Of a stretch of DNA of 64,000 bases, positions 1 through 11,745 are shown piece after piece. Source of the stretch: Histomonas meleagridis (taxonomy: Eukaryota > Parabasalia > Tritrichomonadida > Dientamoebidae); contig WSYJ01000151.1 of assembly GCA_020186115.1 (NCBI GenBank), positions 186,001-250,000 of the forward strand, in the 5' to 3' direction. The notes below the pieces were generated by a model, which was not told the origin of the DNA, made no database searches, and saw only the letters and a program-made list of their open reading frames with translations. The stretch's first letter is position 1. Each line of letters begins with the position of its first letter. Both the position numbers and the translations under genes were made by a program.

Positions 1-757
1 TGTGCATGCTGAAGTATATTCAATTCATTTGGCTTTTGATTCATGAATCTATTGCAAAACAACTAATGCCACTTTTTGTATTCTGAAGACAAAACGTATT
101 CTAATAACCACATTCTGATTATGAAATTATTTAAAAATTAAAACATGTGGAGTACAATAAAAATATTTTCCCATCTTTTTTACATTTTTTAGTAATCAAT
201 CTTTATATGACAATATTTAGATTTAAAAAAAAATTAGATTATAGTTGAAAAATTAAAATAAAACGACAAATGAATTGGAAAATTTCATCATGTTGTTGGA
301 AGCCTTATAACATATGAACAAGATTCTAATTTAAGAAAAAGATTATCACATTAAAATATACAAATATGATTCTAATTTTCCTTTAAAGGATTTTTAATGT
401 ATATTCAAAATCTATATCCAAACAGTATTACTTTTTAAATTATTTTTTATTGTAAACGTTAAAATGGAATTTTAGATATGAATTTAAATGCAATCACCAC
501 AAAGCGCATACGATATTACTTTTAGCATTGAGTGAAAACAGATCAATTTAAAAAAATATACGTTAAAAAAAGTCGGACACGTTTCCTGAAGACAAATTCA
601 GATTGAATTGGTAATAATTTAAGTTTTTGAATTCTTCTTTAGACACATAGAGCATGAAATATAGATTTTTCTTATCTTTTAATGTTTTTGGATCAATTAA
701 TATCTTACACAATTGTACGTTAAACCAATTGACATGTGAAGTAAAAAACTATAACAA
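1..757. other. Intergenic region upstream of the PROPPIN gene
   Basis: No convincing gene is seen. At 452-466 the string GTAAACGTTAAAATG is identical to the start context of the gene at 60162, but here the ATG is followed by only two codons before a stop, so it may be a relic start or chance. ACGTTAAA-like strings also occur near 559 and 717. Confidence 0.5.
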
Positions 758-1723
758 ATGAACCAGTTTTTTCGTCATATTGCTTTTGACCAAAGAATCG
801 AGCAGGTAGGTGTAACAACTTCCAACGGATTTATGATATTTGAGTGTGCTTCATCAGTTGTTCTGTATGAAGCTAAATTTCCTGATGGTGGTGCTGATCA
901 AATTTCACTTTTAAGTGATTCTAATGTTGTTGTTGTTTCTGGCGATGATTCACCTGATGGTTTTACTAGAAGCACTGTTGTTCTTTGGGATCGAAACATT
1001 GATAAAGTCATGCGATTATTTGATGTTGAAACGCCAGTTCTTGGTCTCGTTCTTCGAGCTGATGCTCTTGTAGTTGTTCATGGCGCAACCATTACCTTTT
1101 ACAATACATGTGATTTTACCCGTTATTGTGTTGTTAATAACCCCACCAATTCCATGAATTGTTTTTCTTTGGTTCAATCCATTGCAGCCAATCTTGTATC
1201 TTATCCATCTGATGACGGGAATCATATTAATTTATGTGATTATCATGATCCCGAATATGTCTTAGGAACAATCAGTATTTCTACCTCTCGTGTTGTGTGT
1301 GTTGAATTTTCACGACAAGGCGAACTTATTGCTATTGTTGTTGATGAAGGTAAAACCATTCTTCTTTATACATTAACACCACGAATTGAACTCATTGCAA
1401 CATACCATCGAGGATTTCGTTCTACTGAAGTCACTGGGATAACATTTGACAACTTATCTAATTACTTTTTGCTTACATCTAAACGAGGTACTTTGCATGT
1501 GTTCGCCGTGCCACCTGCAAATCAGCCTCCTGCACCGAACGTAACGCGCAAATCAAGTTTTACATTCGAGCTGCCTAAGAATAGCGAAATCCAGTGCCAA
1601 TTCGATATTGCGGGTTATTTGATAATCGGAATGACTTTGAATGGCGTCTTGAAGCAGATGAGATTAGATATCGAAAGAAAGGCAATTTTGCCTGTGTCAG
1701 AAAAGCAAATTGACATTTCTTAG
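758..1723 (+). CDS. PROPPIN (Atg18/WIPI-type) beta-propeller protein
   Basis: The 321-residue protein has the size and repeat texture of a seven-bladed propeller with few canonical WD dipeptides. The best diagnostic stretch is residues 216-249, YHRGFRSTEVTGITF followed by SKRGTLHVF. This aligns with the blade 5/6 region of PROPPINs, where FRRG is followed by a blade ending in GTVHIF. PROPPINs bind PI3P and PI(3,5)P2 and act in autophagosome formation and endosomal membrane traffic. Here the lipid-binding FRRG is changed to HRG, so one of the two arginines is replaced and binding may be altered. The start ATG at 758 is the first in frame. ATG5 lies in the same window at 33049, which supports an autophagy reading but is not linked in an operon. 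A generic WD40 protein is the main alternative. Confidence 0.72.
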   Translation: MNQFFRHIAFDQRIEQVGVTTSNGFMIFECASSVVLYEAKFPDGGADQISLLSDSNVVVVSGDDSPDGFTRSTVVLWDRNIDKVMRLFDVETPVLGLVLRADALVVVHGATITFYNTCDFTRYCVVNNPTNSMNCFSLVQSIAANLVSYPSDDGNHINLCDYHDPEYVLGTISISTSRVVCVEFSRQGELIAIVVDEGKTILLYTLTPRIELIATYHRGFRSTEVTGITFDNLSNYFLLTSKRGTLHVFAVPPANQPPAPNVTRKSSFTFELPKNSEIQCQFDIAGYLIIGMTLNGVLKQMRLDIERKAILPVSEKQIDIS

Positions 1724-2018
1724 TGTCTTTAGTTTGATTGTTAGTAATGACTGAAATTAAAGAATATATTTTTAAACATTTGTTTTTATATGTGTTCGCT
1801 TATCCGTTACTTATTTCAGAATTAATTTTCATTATTTTTTTCTTTCTTTGTAAAATAAAACACTAAAAATTTAATTGAAATACAATATGTATTTGCATAT
1901 GATTTGGTGTTGTTTGAAGTTACAAAATACTTCGTTAGATAAATCAAATGTTGCAGTATAAACTGAATACCAATTTTTGACTCAAATTTGCAATCGAGCT
2001 CGATAAATTTGGAATATT

Positions 2019-2024
2019 AACGGT
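2019..2024 (+). promoter_or_regulatory. AACGGT motif upstream of the coiled-coil gene
   Basis: AACGGT within TTAACGGTCA ends 13 nt before the ATG at 2037. It is one of a recurring set of AACGGT/ACCGTT hexamers just upstream of starts. The sequence fits a Myb recognition core (YAACGG), which is an inference. Confidence 0.45.
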
Positions 2025-2036
2025 CACCAGCATAAA

Positions 2037-3483
2037 ATGGATAAAAATGATGAAAAAGAAGATCCAAAATTATTTCTTGAAGAATTTGTTTCAACATTAC
2101 ATTTAGTTAGTCAAGAAATAAAAGAAAAATCAGAATATTTAATAGAAGAAGAATTTAATGTTGAAAAAAGAAATTCAAAATTATCAAAACAAAATTATTC
2201 ATATAATTCAACGCGAAAAAGAACTTCAAATATATGCAGACGAAATTATTAATATTAAAAAAGAATTTCAAAAATTAATCAAAACTGAACGAACTAAAAT
2301 TCGAGAAAAAATTGAAACACTTGAAGAACATCGAAAAGAATTATTAAATCAACGAGAAGAAACACAAGAAAAATATAAATATTATCAAGAACAAGAAAAA
2401 GAACTTATTAATATCCAAAAGCAACACAATGAAATCGGAAAAGGAAACGAAACATTATCAATATCTCAAACAAATGAAAATTTCATAAATTTTACTAATA
2501 TTCAACAACTAATTCAAAAATATTCACGAATGTCAAATGAAATAACAAATCAAGAATATGAATTAAATCATTATGCAAACAAATATAAAGAAATGAAATT
2601 TTTATATGAAACTCAACGAAAACGATATGAAAAAGAAAAAGAAAAATATTTTCATGATATTCAAACACTTCAAACACTCGAAAATCACGAAAAGAAATGT
2701 CTAGAAGAGATTAATAAACGAAATGAAGAATATCAAATAATAATTAATCACGAAATTCAAAAACTTAAAGAAATGCGAAGAATAATGCGACAAGAAAAAG
2801 AAGACATTCGAAAGCGACGAGCAGAAAACGACGAAAAAGAAACGAAAATAAAACGAGAACAAAAGAAAGCACATCAAAACGAAATTGAAAGATATTGTAA
2901 AAGATTAATAGGAACGGAAATCAAACGAATTCGAGGATATTTAAAAGAACTCGAAGTAAACAATAAACGACAACAAATCAATATGAAAGCGAAAGAATAT
3001 TATGATCAGATAAATTTAGCATATTCATATCATAAAGAACTTCAAGGACAACATCGACAACATCTGAAAGAATCGAAAACCAATTTCCAACATGATTCTG
3101 AAGAAGAAAACGAACGAAAAGAACTTCAAATGCGAATTCTGAAATTAGATATTGAACGATGTCTATTAAAACAAGAAGAAAATAATTATGAAATGAAGAA
3201 AGATATTCTGAACGAAATTCTTCAAGAAGAAGAAAAGCGAAAATTAAGTTGCATTGAAGGACCGCATCGACAAGAAGAAATTTTATATGGGATTGAAAAC
3301 GTTGTAACATATCAAATGAAACTTTATGAAATTGAAGAAGGAATCGAAACGATTTCAACGAAATGTCAACAATTAATAGGAAAACTTCAAAACATTCGCC
3401 GAAGTCAATATGAAGAAGAATACGAAACATATTTACAACATCTTGAAACTAAAGAATACGAAATAATTAATGATAAAACATAA
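2037..3483 (+). CDS. Coiled-coil protein with a frameshift at an A-run
   Basis: Two overlapping frames cover one gene. The first (2037-2252) starts MDKNDEKEDPKLFLEEF, and the second runs to 3483 as almost continuous charged coiled coil rich in E, K, Q and R. The coding sense moves from one frame to the other at the A6 run 2164-2169: with one A fewer, the reading would continue without interruption to about 480 residues. No enzymatic motif, signal peptide or membrane segment is visible. A cytoskeletal or scaffold role is only suggested by the coiled coil. A diverged 93-bp copy of its segment around 3067-3160 lies at 11318-11410. The break could be a sequencing error, a true pseudogene mutation, or separate initiation at 2158. 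An AACGGT motif lies 13 nt upstream of the start. Confidence 0.6.
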
Positions 3484-4374
3484 TAACACACAAATGAACA
3501 AACATTTTTAAATTCACTATAAGTATATTAAATAAAAGTAAAAATGAAACATTTATATTTATACATTTAAGATATTATATGAACATAACAATAAAAATTT
3601 TTAACATTTCATTAACCCAAAAAATTCTGCATATAATCGATAACAGAAACATCATTCTCATTAATGAGCGCAAATATGACATTCTGTGTTTGAATCATTG
3701 AAATTCATAAAACAGAACTATTGTAATATAATGTAATCTTAAAACAAACTCTACTAAGTGTTCCTTAATATACGGACGAATAAATTCGGTGAATTTCTAA
3801 TTGCATCAAAAAACAACAATCTTTAAATAAATTGGATAATTTCCTTTCTAACTCAGAATACATACTTCAAAGTTCTTTTTCTTGGAATACCTTGATTTTT
3901 AATCTGTAAATGTTAACGTTGGAAAATAGAGATGCGGTACAACTTATGATGAAGACACCAATAAAGTACATGTACGGAATGCAGTCAATTAAGAAAACTT
4001 GAACAAGCCAACCATCAGCTTTTAACTAAATCTTTCTCATTATAAATGCTTTAAATCTAAATTTTAATTTTAAGTACACTTTTGTTTGATCATTTACACC
4101 ATTTTGTAGACACTAAAATGAGAATATTAGAAATACTCACGAAATATCAAAGTTTTTGAAAAGTGTTGCGATTGTTTTTTGCACTAAAAGTGAATTTCTC
4201 CTTCGAACAATTATCCAATAATTGGAAACTTAAATGAATTCAAATAAATAATAAAAAAAAATAGGGTAAAATTAATGTTATTATATCTCAATTTTTAATA
4301 TTGAAACTTTATTGTTTCTTGAGATTTAAATTTAAAAAAAAATTGTAGATGAAAAAAGTGTCATTTAGTAAAAA
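3484..4374. other. Intergenic, no gene seen
   Basis: AT-rich sequence of about 0.9 kb. No ORF with family resemblance, no RNA gene and no repeat was recognised. Confidence 0.5.
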
Positions 4375-7300
4375 ATGAATAATAATTCTTCAACTACAAA
4401 TAATATAAAAAGAGATAATATTAATATTGAAAGCCACACCATTAGTCTAGAAGAACTTATTTCTCTCAAACAATTAATATTTAATTTAACAGAAGAGAAT
4501 CTTGTTTTTTTCAACTCAACAAACAATGAAATTCTTTGATTTAACTTTTCCATATTCATTTAATTATATTATAAGTAATTTAGTTTACTTTGCATTTTAT
4601 TCACAACATAAAGAAATTTCGATTTATGTTAATTATTTACAATTAATTCAAAACGAAGAAGAAATATATAAAAACATTCCAAAAATCATTGAATTTTTTT
4701 GTAAATATATTTCTGAAATTAAATCACAAGAAGCATATTATCTAATTGATAAAATGATTGAATACAATTTAATCCATAAAGATATTATTAAAAGCATTAA
4801 ATCAAAATATTTTTCACATTACAGAGGAAAAAAAGAAAACAAAAAACGAAAAAAATTTCATGATAAATTTTATAAATATTATAATGATAATTATATCAAA
4901 CTTTCAAAGAATGATTGGGAACTTCATAAACAATATATTAAAGAAGGTTTTAATCCGAATGAAATAGCAAAAATAATTCGAAATGATGAAATCGAAAAAC
5001 TTCAAGAAATTTCATCACAAACAAATTTTTGATTTTAATCAAATAATTGAGCCATCACTTTATGCAAGATGTGATTTTATTAATCAATTTAATGTTACAT
5101 TAATTGATTATTCAACATTTTTTTTCATCAGTTAAATGTTTTTAAACATTTACTTGTGAATGGTGCTAATATAGAAAAATACATGTAAATATGCAATTGC
5201 AGGTGGAAACTTAGAGATCATTCATTTATGTGAACAAAATCATTCTAAATTTGAAAATACATATGAAACTGCAATTATATTTCATCGAAATGATGTCTTT
5301 AAATATATTTATGAAAATAAATTGGAAGAAAAATCAGACAATGATTTGATCGTTTATTGTATTAACGGTGGAAATTATGAAATTCTTTCATTTTTAGAAG
5401 AAAAAGGAATGATAATTAATGATAATATTATTAATGAAACAGCAAAGATTGGAAACTTATATCTTCTTAAACATTTTCTCAAAAATACAAAAATTTCAAA
5501 AAATATTTCAATTTTTGGTATGGAATCAGGTAATGTTGAAATGATTAAATTTCTTCTCGAACAAAATGGAATTGATATTAATGCTAAAAGTATTTATTTT
5601 AATAATTTAAAATTTCAAAATAATATTTGGAAATTATTTAAATTTTTTCGGACAGCACTTATGTATGCATCTTTTAATAATCATATAGAAATGGTTAAAT
5701 TACTTCTTGAACAAAAAGGAATTGATATTAATGCTAAAGATATTTATTTGTTTTATTTGATATTTATTTTAATAATTTTATATTTCAAAATAATATTTGG
5801 AAATTCTTTAAATTATTTAATACAGCACTTATGAAAGCATCTTTTAATGGTCATATAGAAATCGTTAAATTACTTCTTGAACAAGAAGGAATTGATATTA
5901 ATGCTAAAGATATTTATTTGTTTTATTTAAAATTTATTTTAATAATTTTATATTTAAAAAATAATATTTAAAAAATTTTTTCATTATTCCGAACAGCACT
6001 TACATTAGCATCTGAAAATGGTCGTACAGAAATCGTTAAATTACTTCTTGAACAAGAAGGAATTGATATTAATGCTAAAAATATTTATTTGTTTTATTTA
6101 ATATTTATTTTAATAATTTTATATTTCAAAATAATATTTGGAAATTATTTAAAATATTTGAAACAGCACTTATGAAAGCATCTGAAAATGGTCGTACAGA
6201 AATCGTTAAATTACTTCTTGAACAAGAAGGAATTGATATTAATGCTAAAGATATTTATTTGTTTTATTTAATATTTATTTTAATAATTTGGTAATTCAAA
6301 ATAATATTTGGAAATTATTTAAATTATTTGAAACAGCACTTATGAAAGCATCTTTTAATGGTCATATAGAAATAGTTCAATTACTTCTTGAACAAGAAGG
6401 AATTGATATTAATGCTAAAGATATTTATTTGTTTTATTTGATATTTATTTTAATAATTTGATATTTCAAAATAATATTTGGAAATTCTTTAAATTATTTA
6501 ATACAGCACTTATGAAAGCATCTTTTAATGGTCATATAGAAATAGTTCAATTACTTCTTGAACAAGAAGGAATTGATATTAATGCTAAAGATATTTATTT
6601 GTTTTATTTGATATTTATTTTAATAATTTGATATTTCAAAATAATATTTGGAAATTATTTAAATTATTTAGAACAGCACTTATGAAAGCATCTTTTAATG
6701 GTCATATAGAAATAGTTCAATTACTTCTTGAACAAGAAGGAATTGATATTAATGCTAAAGATATTTATTTGTTTTATTTAAAATTTATTTTAATAATTTT
6801 ATATTTCAAAATAATATTTAAAAAATATTTTCATTATTCCGAACAGCACTTACATTAGCATCTTTTAATGGTCGTACAGAAATCGTTAAATTACTTCTTG
6901 AACAAGAAGGAATTGATATTAATGCTAAAGATATTTATTTGTTTTATTTAATATTTATTTTAATAATTTGGTAATTCAAAATAATATTTGGAAATTATTT
7001 AAATTATTTGAAACATCACTTATGAAAGCATCTTTTAATGGTCGTACAGAAATCGTTAAATTACTTCTTGAACAAGAAGGAATTGATATTAATGCTAAAA
7101 ATATTTATTTGTTTTATTTGAAATTTATTTTAATAATTTTATATTTCAATATAATATTTGGAAATTATTTAAAATATTTGAAACAGCACTTATGTTTGCA
7201 TCATTTAAAGGTCATATAGAAATAGTTCAATTACTTCTTGAACAAGAAGGAATTGATATTAATGCTAAAGATATTTATTTGTTTTATTTGATATTTATTT

Positions 7301-10300
7301 TAATAATTTGATATTTCAAAATAATATTTGGAAATTCTTTAAATTATTTAATACAGCACTTATGAAAGCATCTTTTAATGGTCATATAGAAATAGTTCAA
7401 TTACTTCTTGAACAAGAAGGAATTGATATTAATGCTAAAGATATTTATTTGTTTTATTTGATATTTATTTTAATAATTTTATATTTCAAAATAATATTTA
7501 AAAAATATTTTCATTATTCCGAACAGCACTTACATTAGCATCTTTTAATGGTCGTACAGAAATCGTTAAATTACTTCTTGAACAAGAAGGAATTGATATT
7601 AATGCTAAAGATATTTATTTGTTTTATTTAATATTTATTTTAATAATTTGGTAATTCAAAATAATATTTGGAAATTATTTAAATTATTTGAAACATCACT
7701 TATGAAAGCATCTTTTAATGGTCGTACAGAAATCGTTAAATTACTTCTTGAACAAGAAGGAATTGATATTAATGCTAAAGATATTTATTTGTTTTATTTA
7801 ATATTTATTTTAATAATTTTATATTTCAAAATAATATTTGGAAATTATTTAAATTATTTGAAACAGCACTTATGAAAGCATCTTTTAATGGTCGTACAGA
7901 AATCGTTAAATTACTTCTTGAACAAGAAGGAATTGATATTAATGCTAAAGATATTTATTTGTTTTATTTGATATTTATTTTAATAATTTGGTAATTCAAA
8001 ATAATATTTGGAAATTATTTAAATTATTTGAAACATCACTTATGAAAGCATCTTTTAATGGTCATATAGAAATAGTTCAATTACTTCTTGAACAAGAAGG
8101 AATTGATATTAATGCTAAAGATATTTATTTGTTTTATTTAAAATTTATTTTAATAATTTTATATTTCAATATAATATTTGGAAATTATTTAAAATATTTG
8201 AAACAGCACTTATGTTTGCATCATTTAAAGGTCATATAGAAATAGTTCAATTACTTCTTGAACAAGAAGGAATTGATATTAATGCTAAAGATATTTATTT
8301 GTTTTATTTAATATTTATTTTAATAATTTGGTAATTCAAAATAATATTTGGAAATTATTTAAATTATTTGAAACAGCACTTATGAAAGCATCTTTTAATG
8401 GTCATATAGAAATAGTTCAATTACTTCTTGAACAAGAAGGAATTGATATTAATGCTAAAGATATTTATTTGTTTTATTTGAAATTTATTTTAATAATTTT
8501 ATATTTCAATATAATATTTGGAAATTATTTAAAATATTTGAAACAGCACTTATGTTTGCATCATTTAAAGGTCATATAGAAATAGTTCAATTACTTCTTG
8601 AACAAGAAGGAATTGATATTAATGCTAAAGATATTTATTTGTTTTATTTGATATTTATTTTAATAATTTGATATTTCAAAATAATATTTGGAAATTCTTT
8701 AAATTATTTAATACAGCACTTATGAAAGCATCTTTTAATGGTCATATAGAAATAGTTCAATTACTTCTTGAACAAGAAGGAATTGATATTAATGCTAAAG
8801 ATATTTATTTGTTTTATTTGATATTTATTTTAATAATTTTATATTTCAAAATAATATTTTGAAAAAATATTTTCATTATTCCGAACAGCACTTACATTAG
8901 CATCTTTTAATGGTCGTACAGAAATCGTTAAATTACTTCTTGAACAAGAAGGAATTGATATTAATGCTAAAGATATTTATTTGTTTTATTTAATATTTAT
9001 TTTAATAATTTGGTAATTCAAAATAATATTTGGAAATTATTTAAATTATTTGAAACATCACTTATGAAAGCATCTTTTAATGGTCGTACAGAAATCGTTA
9101 AATTACTTCTTGAACAAGAAGGAATTGATATTAATGCTAAAAATATTTATTTGTTTTATTTGAAATTTATTTTAATAATTTTATATTTCAATATAATATT
9201 TGGAAATTATTTAAAATATTTGAAACAGCACTTATGTTTGCATCATTTAAAGGTCATATAGAAATAGTTCAATTACTTCTTGAACAAGAAGGAATTGATA
9301 TTAATGCTAAAGATATTTATTTGTTTTATTTAATATTTATTTTAATAATTTGGTAATTCAAAATAATATTTAAAAAATATTTTCATTATTCCGAACAGCA
9401 CTTATGAAAGCATCTTTTAATGGTCATATAGAAATAGTTAAATTACTTCTTGAACAAGAAGGAATTGATATTAATGCTAAAAATATTTATTTGTTTTATT
9501 TGAAATTTATTTTAATAATTTTATATTTCAATATAATATTTGGAAATTATTTAAAATATTTGAAACAGCACTTATGAAAGCATCTGAAAATGGTCGTACA
9601 GAAATCGTTAAATTACTTCTTGAACAAGAAGGAATTGATATTAATGCTAAAGATATTTATTTGTTTTATTTGATATTTATTTTAATAATTTGGTAATTCA
9701 AAATAATATTTGGAAATTATTTAAAATATTTGAAACATCACTTATGAAAGCATCTTTTAATGGTCATATAGAAATAGTTCAATTACTTCTTGAAAAAGAA
9801 GGAATTGATATTAATGTTAAAGATATTTATTTATGTTTAATACTTTAATTCCAAAATAATATTTGGAAATTATTTAAATTATTTGAAACAGCACTTATTA
9901 AAGCGTGTGTGAGAGATAATACAGAAATAGTTAAATTACTTCTTGAAAAATAAGGAATTGATATTAATGCTAAAGATATTTATTTATGTTTAATACTTTA
10001 ATTCCAAAATAATATTTGGAAATTATTTAAAATATTTGAAACATCACTTATGAAAGCATCTGAAAATGGTCGTACAGAAATCGTTAAATTGCTTCTTGAA
10101 CAAGAAGGAATTGATATTAATGCTAAAGATATTTATTTGTTTTATTTAATATTTATTTTAATAATTTGGTAATTCAAAATAATATTTGGAAATTATTTAA
10201 ATTATTTGAAACAGCACTTATGAAAGCATCTTTTAATGGTCATATAGAAATAGTTCAATTACTTCTTGAACAAGAAGGAATTGATATTAATGCTAAAGAT

Positions 10301-10963
10301 ATTTATTTGTTTTATTTGATATTTATTTTAATAATTTGATATTTCAAAATAATATTTGGAAATTATTTAAATTATTTGAAACAGCACTTATGAAAGCATC
10401 TTTTAATGGTCATATAGAAATAGTTCAATTACTTCTTGAACAAGAAGGAATTGATATTAATGCTAAAGATATTTATTTGTTTTATTTGATATTTATTTTA
10501 ATAATTTTATATTTCAAAATAATATTTAAAAAAATATTTTCATTATTCCGAACAGCACTTACATTAGCATCTTTTAATGGTCGTACAGAAATCGTTAAAT
10601 TACTTCTTGAACAAGAAGGAATTGATATTAATGCTAAAGATATTTATTTGTTTTATTTAATATTTATTTTAATAATTTTATATTTCAATATAATATTTGG
10701 AAATTATTTAAATTATTTGAAACAGCACTTATGAAAGCATCTTTTAATGGTCATATAGAAATAGTTAAATTACTTCTTGAACAAGAAGGAATTGATATTA
10801 ATGCTAAAGATATTTATTTGTTTTATTTGATATTTATTTTAATAATTTGGTAATTCAAAATAATATTTGGAAATTATTTAAAATATTTGAAACATCACTT
10901 ATGATAGCACCTTCTTATGGTCATACAGAAACAGTTAAATTACTAAATGAAAAAGGGGCATAA
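4375..10963 (+). pseudogene. Ankyrin locus 1: DUF3447-like N-terminus plus 32 ankyrin units
   Basis: The predicted start (MNNNSSTTNNIKRDN) at 4375 leads into the N-terminal domain shared with loci 2 and 3: ENLVF, PYSFN, SQEAYYLI, KLSKNDWELHKQ, GFNPNEIAKIIRNDE. Compared with locus 3, four single-base insertions break the frame, all in homopolymers: T7 at 4505-4511, T5 at 5026-5030, T8 at 5118-5125 and the A5 near 5176. From 5322 the ankyrin part reads through one unit, then each unit is followed by a spacer that shifts frame. The last unit ends naturally at the TAA at 10961. One unit carries an in-frame TAA at 9951. Ankyrin repeats bind proteins, but no specific partner can be inferred. Either this is a decayed or poorly assembled gene, or the spacers are removed or bypassed by an unknown route. 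A regular tandem array with a proper terminus argues against random decay. Confidence 0.6.
5652..10963 (+). repeat. Tandem array of 32 ankyrin-coding units, period about 170 bp
   Basis: Units begin near 5652, 5822, 5992, 6162 and so on in 170-bp steps to 10890. Each has 90 bp coding for TALMKAS(F/E)NG(H/R)...LLLEQEGIDINAKD, then a spacer that is normally 80 nt (60 after the unit just upstream of 5652, 63 at two places near 9826 and 9980, and a slightly longer one near 8870). The spacer core AAAATAATATTTGGAAATT is nearly invariant. Because 170 is not a multiple of three, neighbouring ankyrin segments lie in different frames. Several variants alternate through the array, indicating amplification and homogenisation by unequal exchange. 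Confidence 0.9.
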
Positions 10964-11317
10964 AAATTTTTTATATGAACTGGTTCCATGATCCATCATA
11001 AATTGTATAAATGCTCTTTCAAATACCTTATCTTTTCGCATGTTGAAGTTTTTTTTCATGAACAAATAACTATTGGTATCAATATGTTTGTTGTTCTCCA
11101 TATTTCTTCGATTTTTTGTTTTATTGGATCGAGTTTTTTTTTCTTTTTCTTTTTCTTTTCCAACTTTTCGATCTCATCATCCAATCTCTTTATGAGGTTT
11201 AACTTCTTGTTGAATTTTTTTGATTCCAATTTAAATTCTTTGTGCTTTACATGATACATAGTCAATTAAGTTCAGCAACCAATTGAGTAAAATATAAAAA
11301 TCTGATTATCAAAATTT
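10964..11317. other. Region after ankyrin locus 1, no gene supported
   Basis: A minus-strand ORF of 69 codons (11056-11265) with a lysine run and a plus-strand ORF over the same bases are low-complexity; neither resembles a family I recognise. Confidence 0.4.
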
Positions 11318-11410
11318 TCGAAAACCAATTTTCAACATGACTCTGAAGAAGAAAACGAAGAAAATGAACGAAAGGAACTTCAAGTGCGAATTATGAAATT
11401 AGATATTGAA
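11318..11410 (+). pseudogene. Fragment of the coiled-coil gene at 2037-3483
   Basis: This stretch matches about 3067-3160 closely: CGAAAACCAATTT, CAACATGA, CTGAAGAAGAAAACGAA, GAACTTCAA and TGAAATTAGATATTGAA occur in the same order, with a roughly 9-bp insertion and scattered substitutions. The similarity stops abruptly on both sides, as expected for a small duplicated or gene-conversion fragment. It lies just past the other end of the ankyrin array from its source. Confidence 0.75.
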
Positions 11411-11745
11411 TTTTTATTCAAATATTAGAAATTTTAACATGATTTCACTCAATTTTAACATAAAAATAAGATTTTTTTGCCATATTTTTCGGCGGCGCAT
11501 ATGATGAGCTCAATTACACCAACGTATATCTTCTTTTGATAATTATAATTATACCTAATCGAAGAAAATAGCTCTCAAAACAATCAATTTTTTAAATATT
11601 AATCAATAAATTGTGTTTCTTTCGGCTTGCAAATGTTTATAAATCTATTTCTGATTGGCATTACCACACAGTAAAATACAGAAGAACATACCACTTTTTC
11701 ATAAAACATTCAATCCAAAAATGCCGTTACTACATGTAATTGACA

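Noticed and set aside
5732-10860. Ordinary GT-AG introns inside the ankyrin spacers (GTTTTATTTG ... AAACAG)
   Set aside because: Cutting there leaves a 94-nt exon, which does not keep frame. Many units have ACAT or other bases instead of ACAG, and diverged spacers lack GT at that place.
5652-10963. The small plus-strand ORFs repeated every 340 bp as separate genes
   Set aside because: They are the parts of the repeat array open in one frame, mostly beginning at a TTG, not independent genes.
5652-10963. CRISPR array
   Set aside because: Both repeat and spacer are conserved across units and the repeat encodes ankyrin; spacers are not unique.
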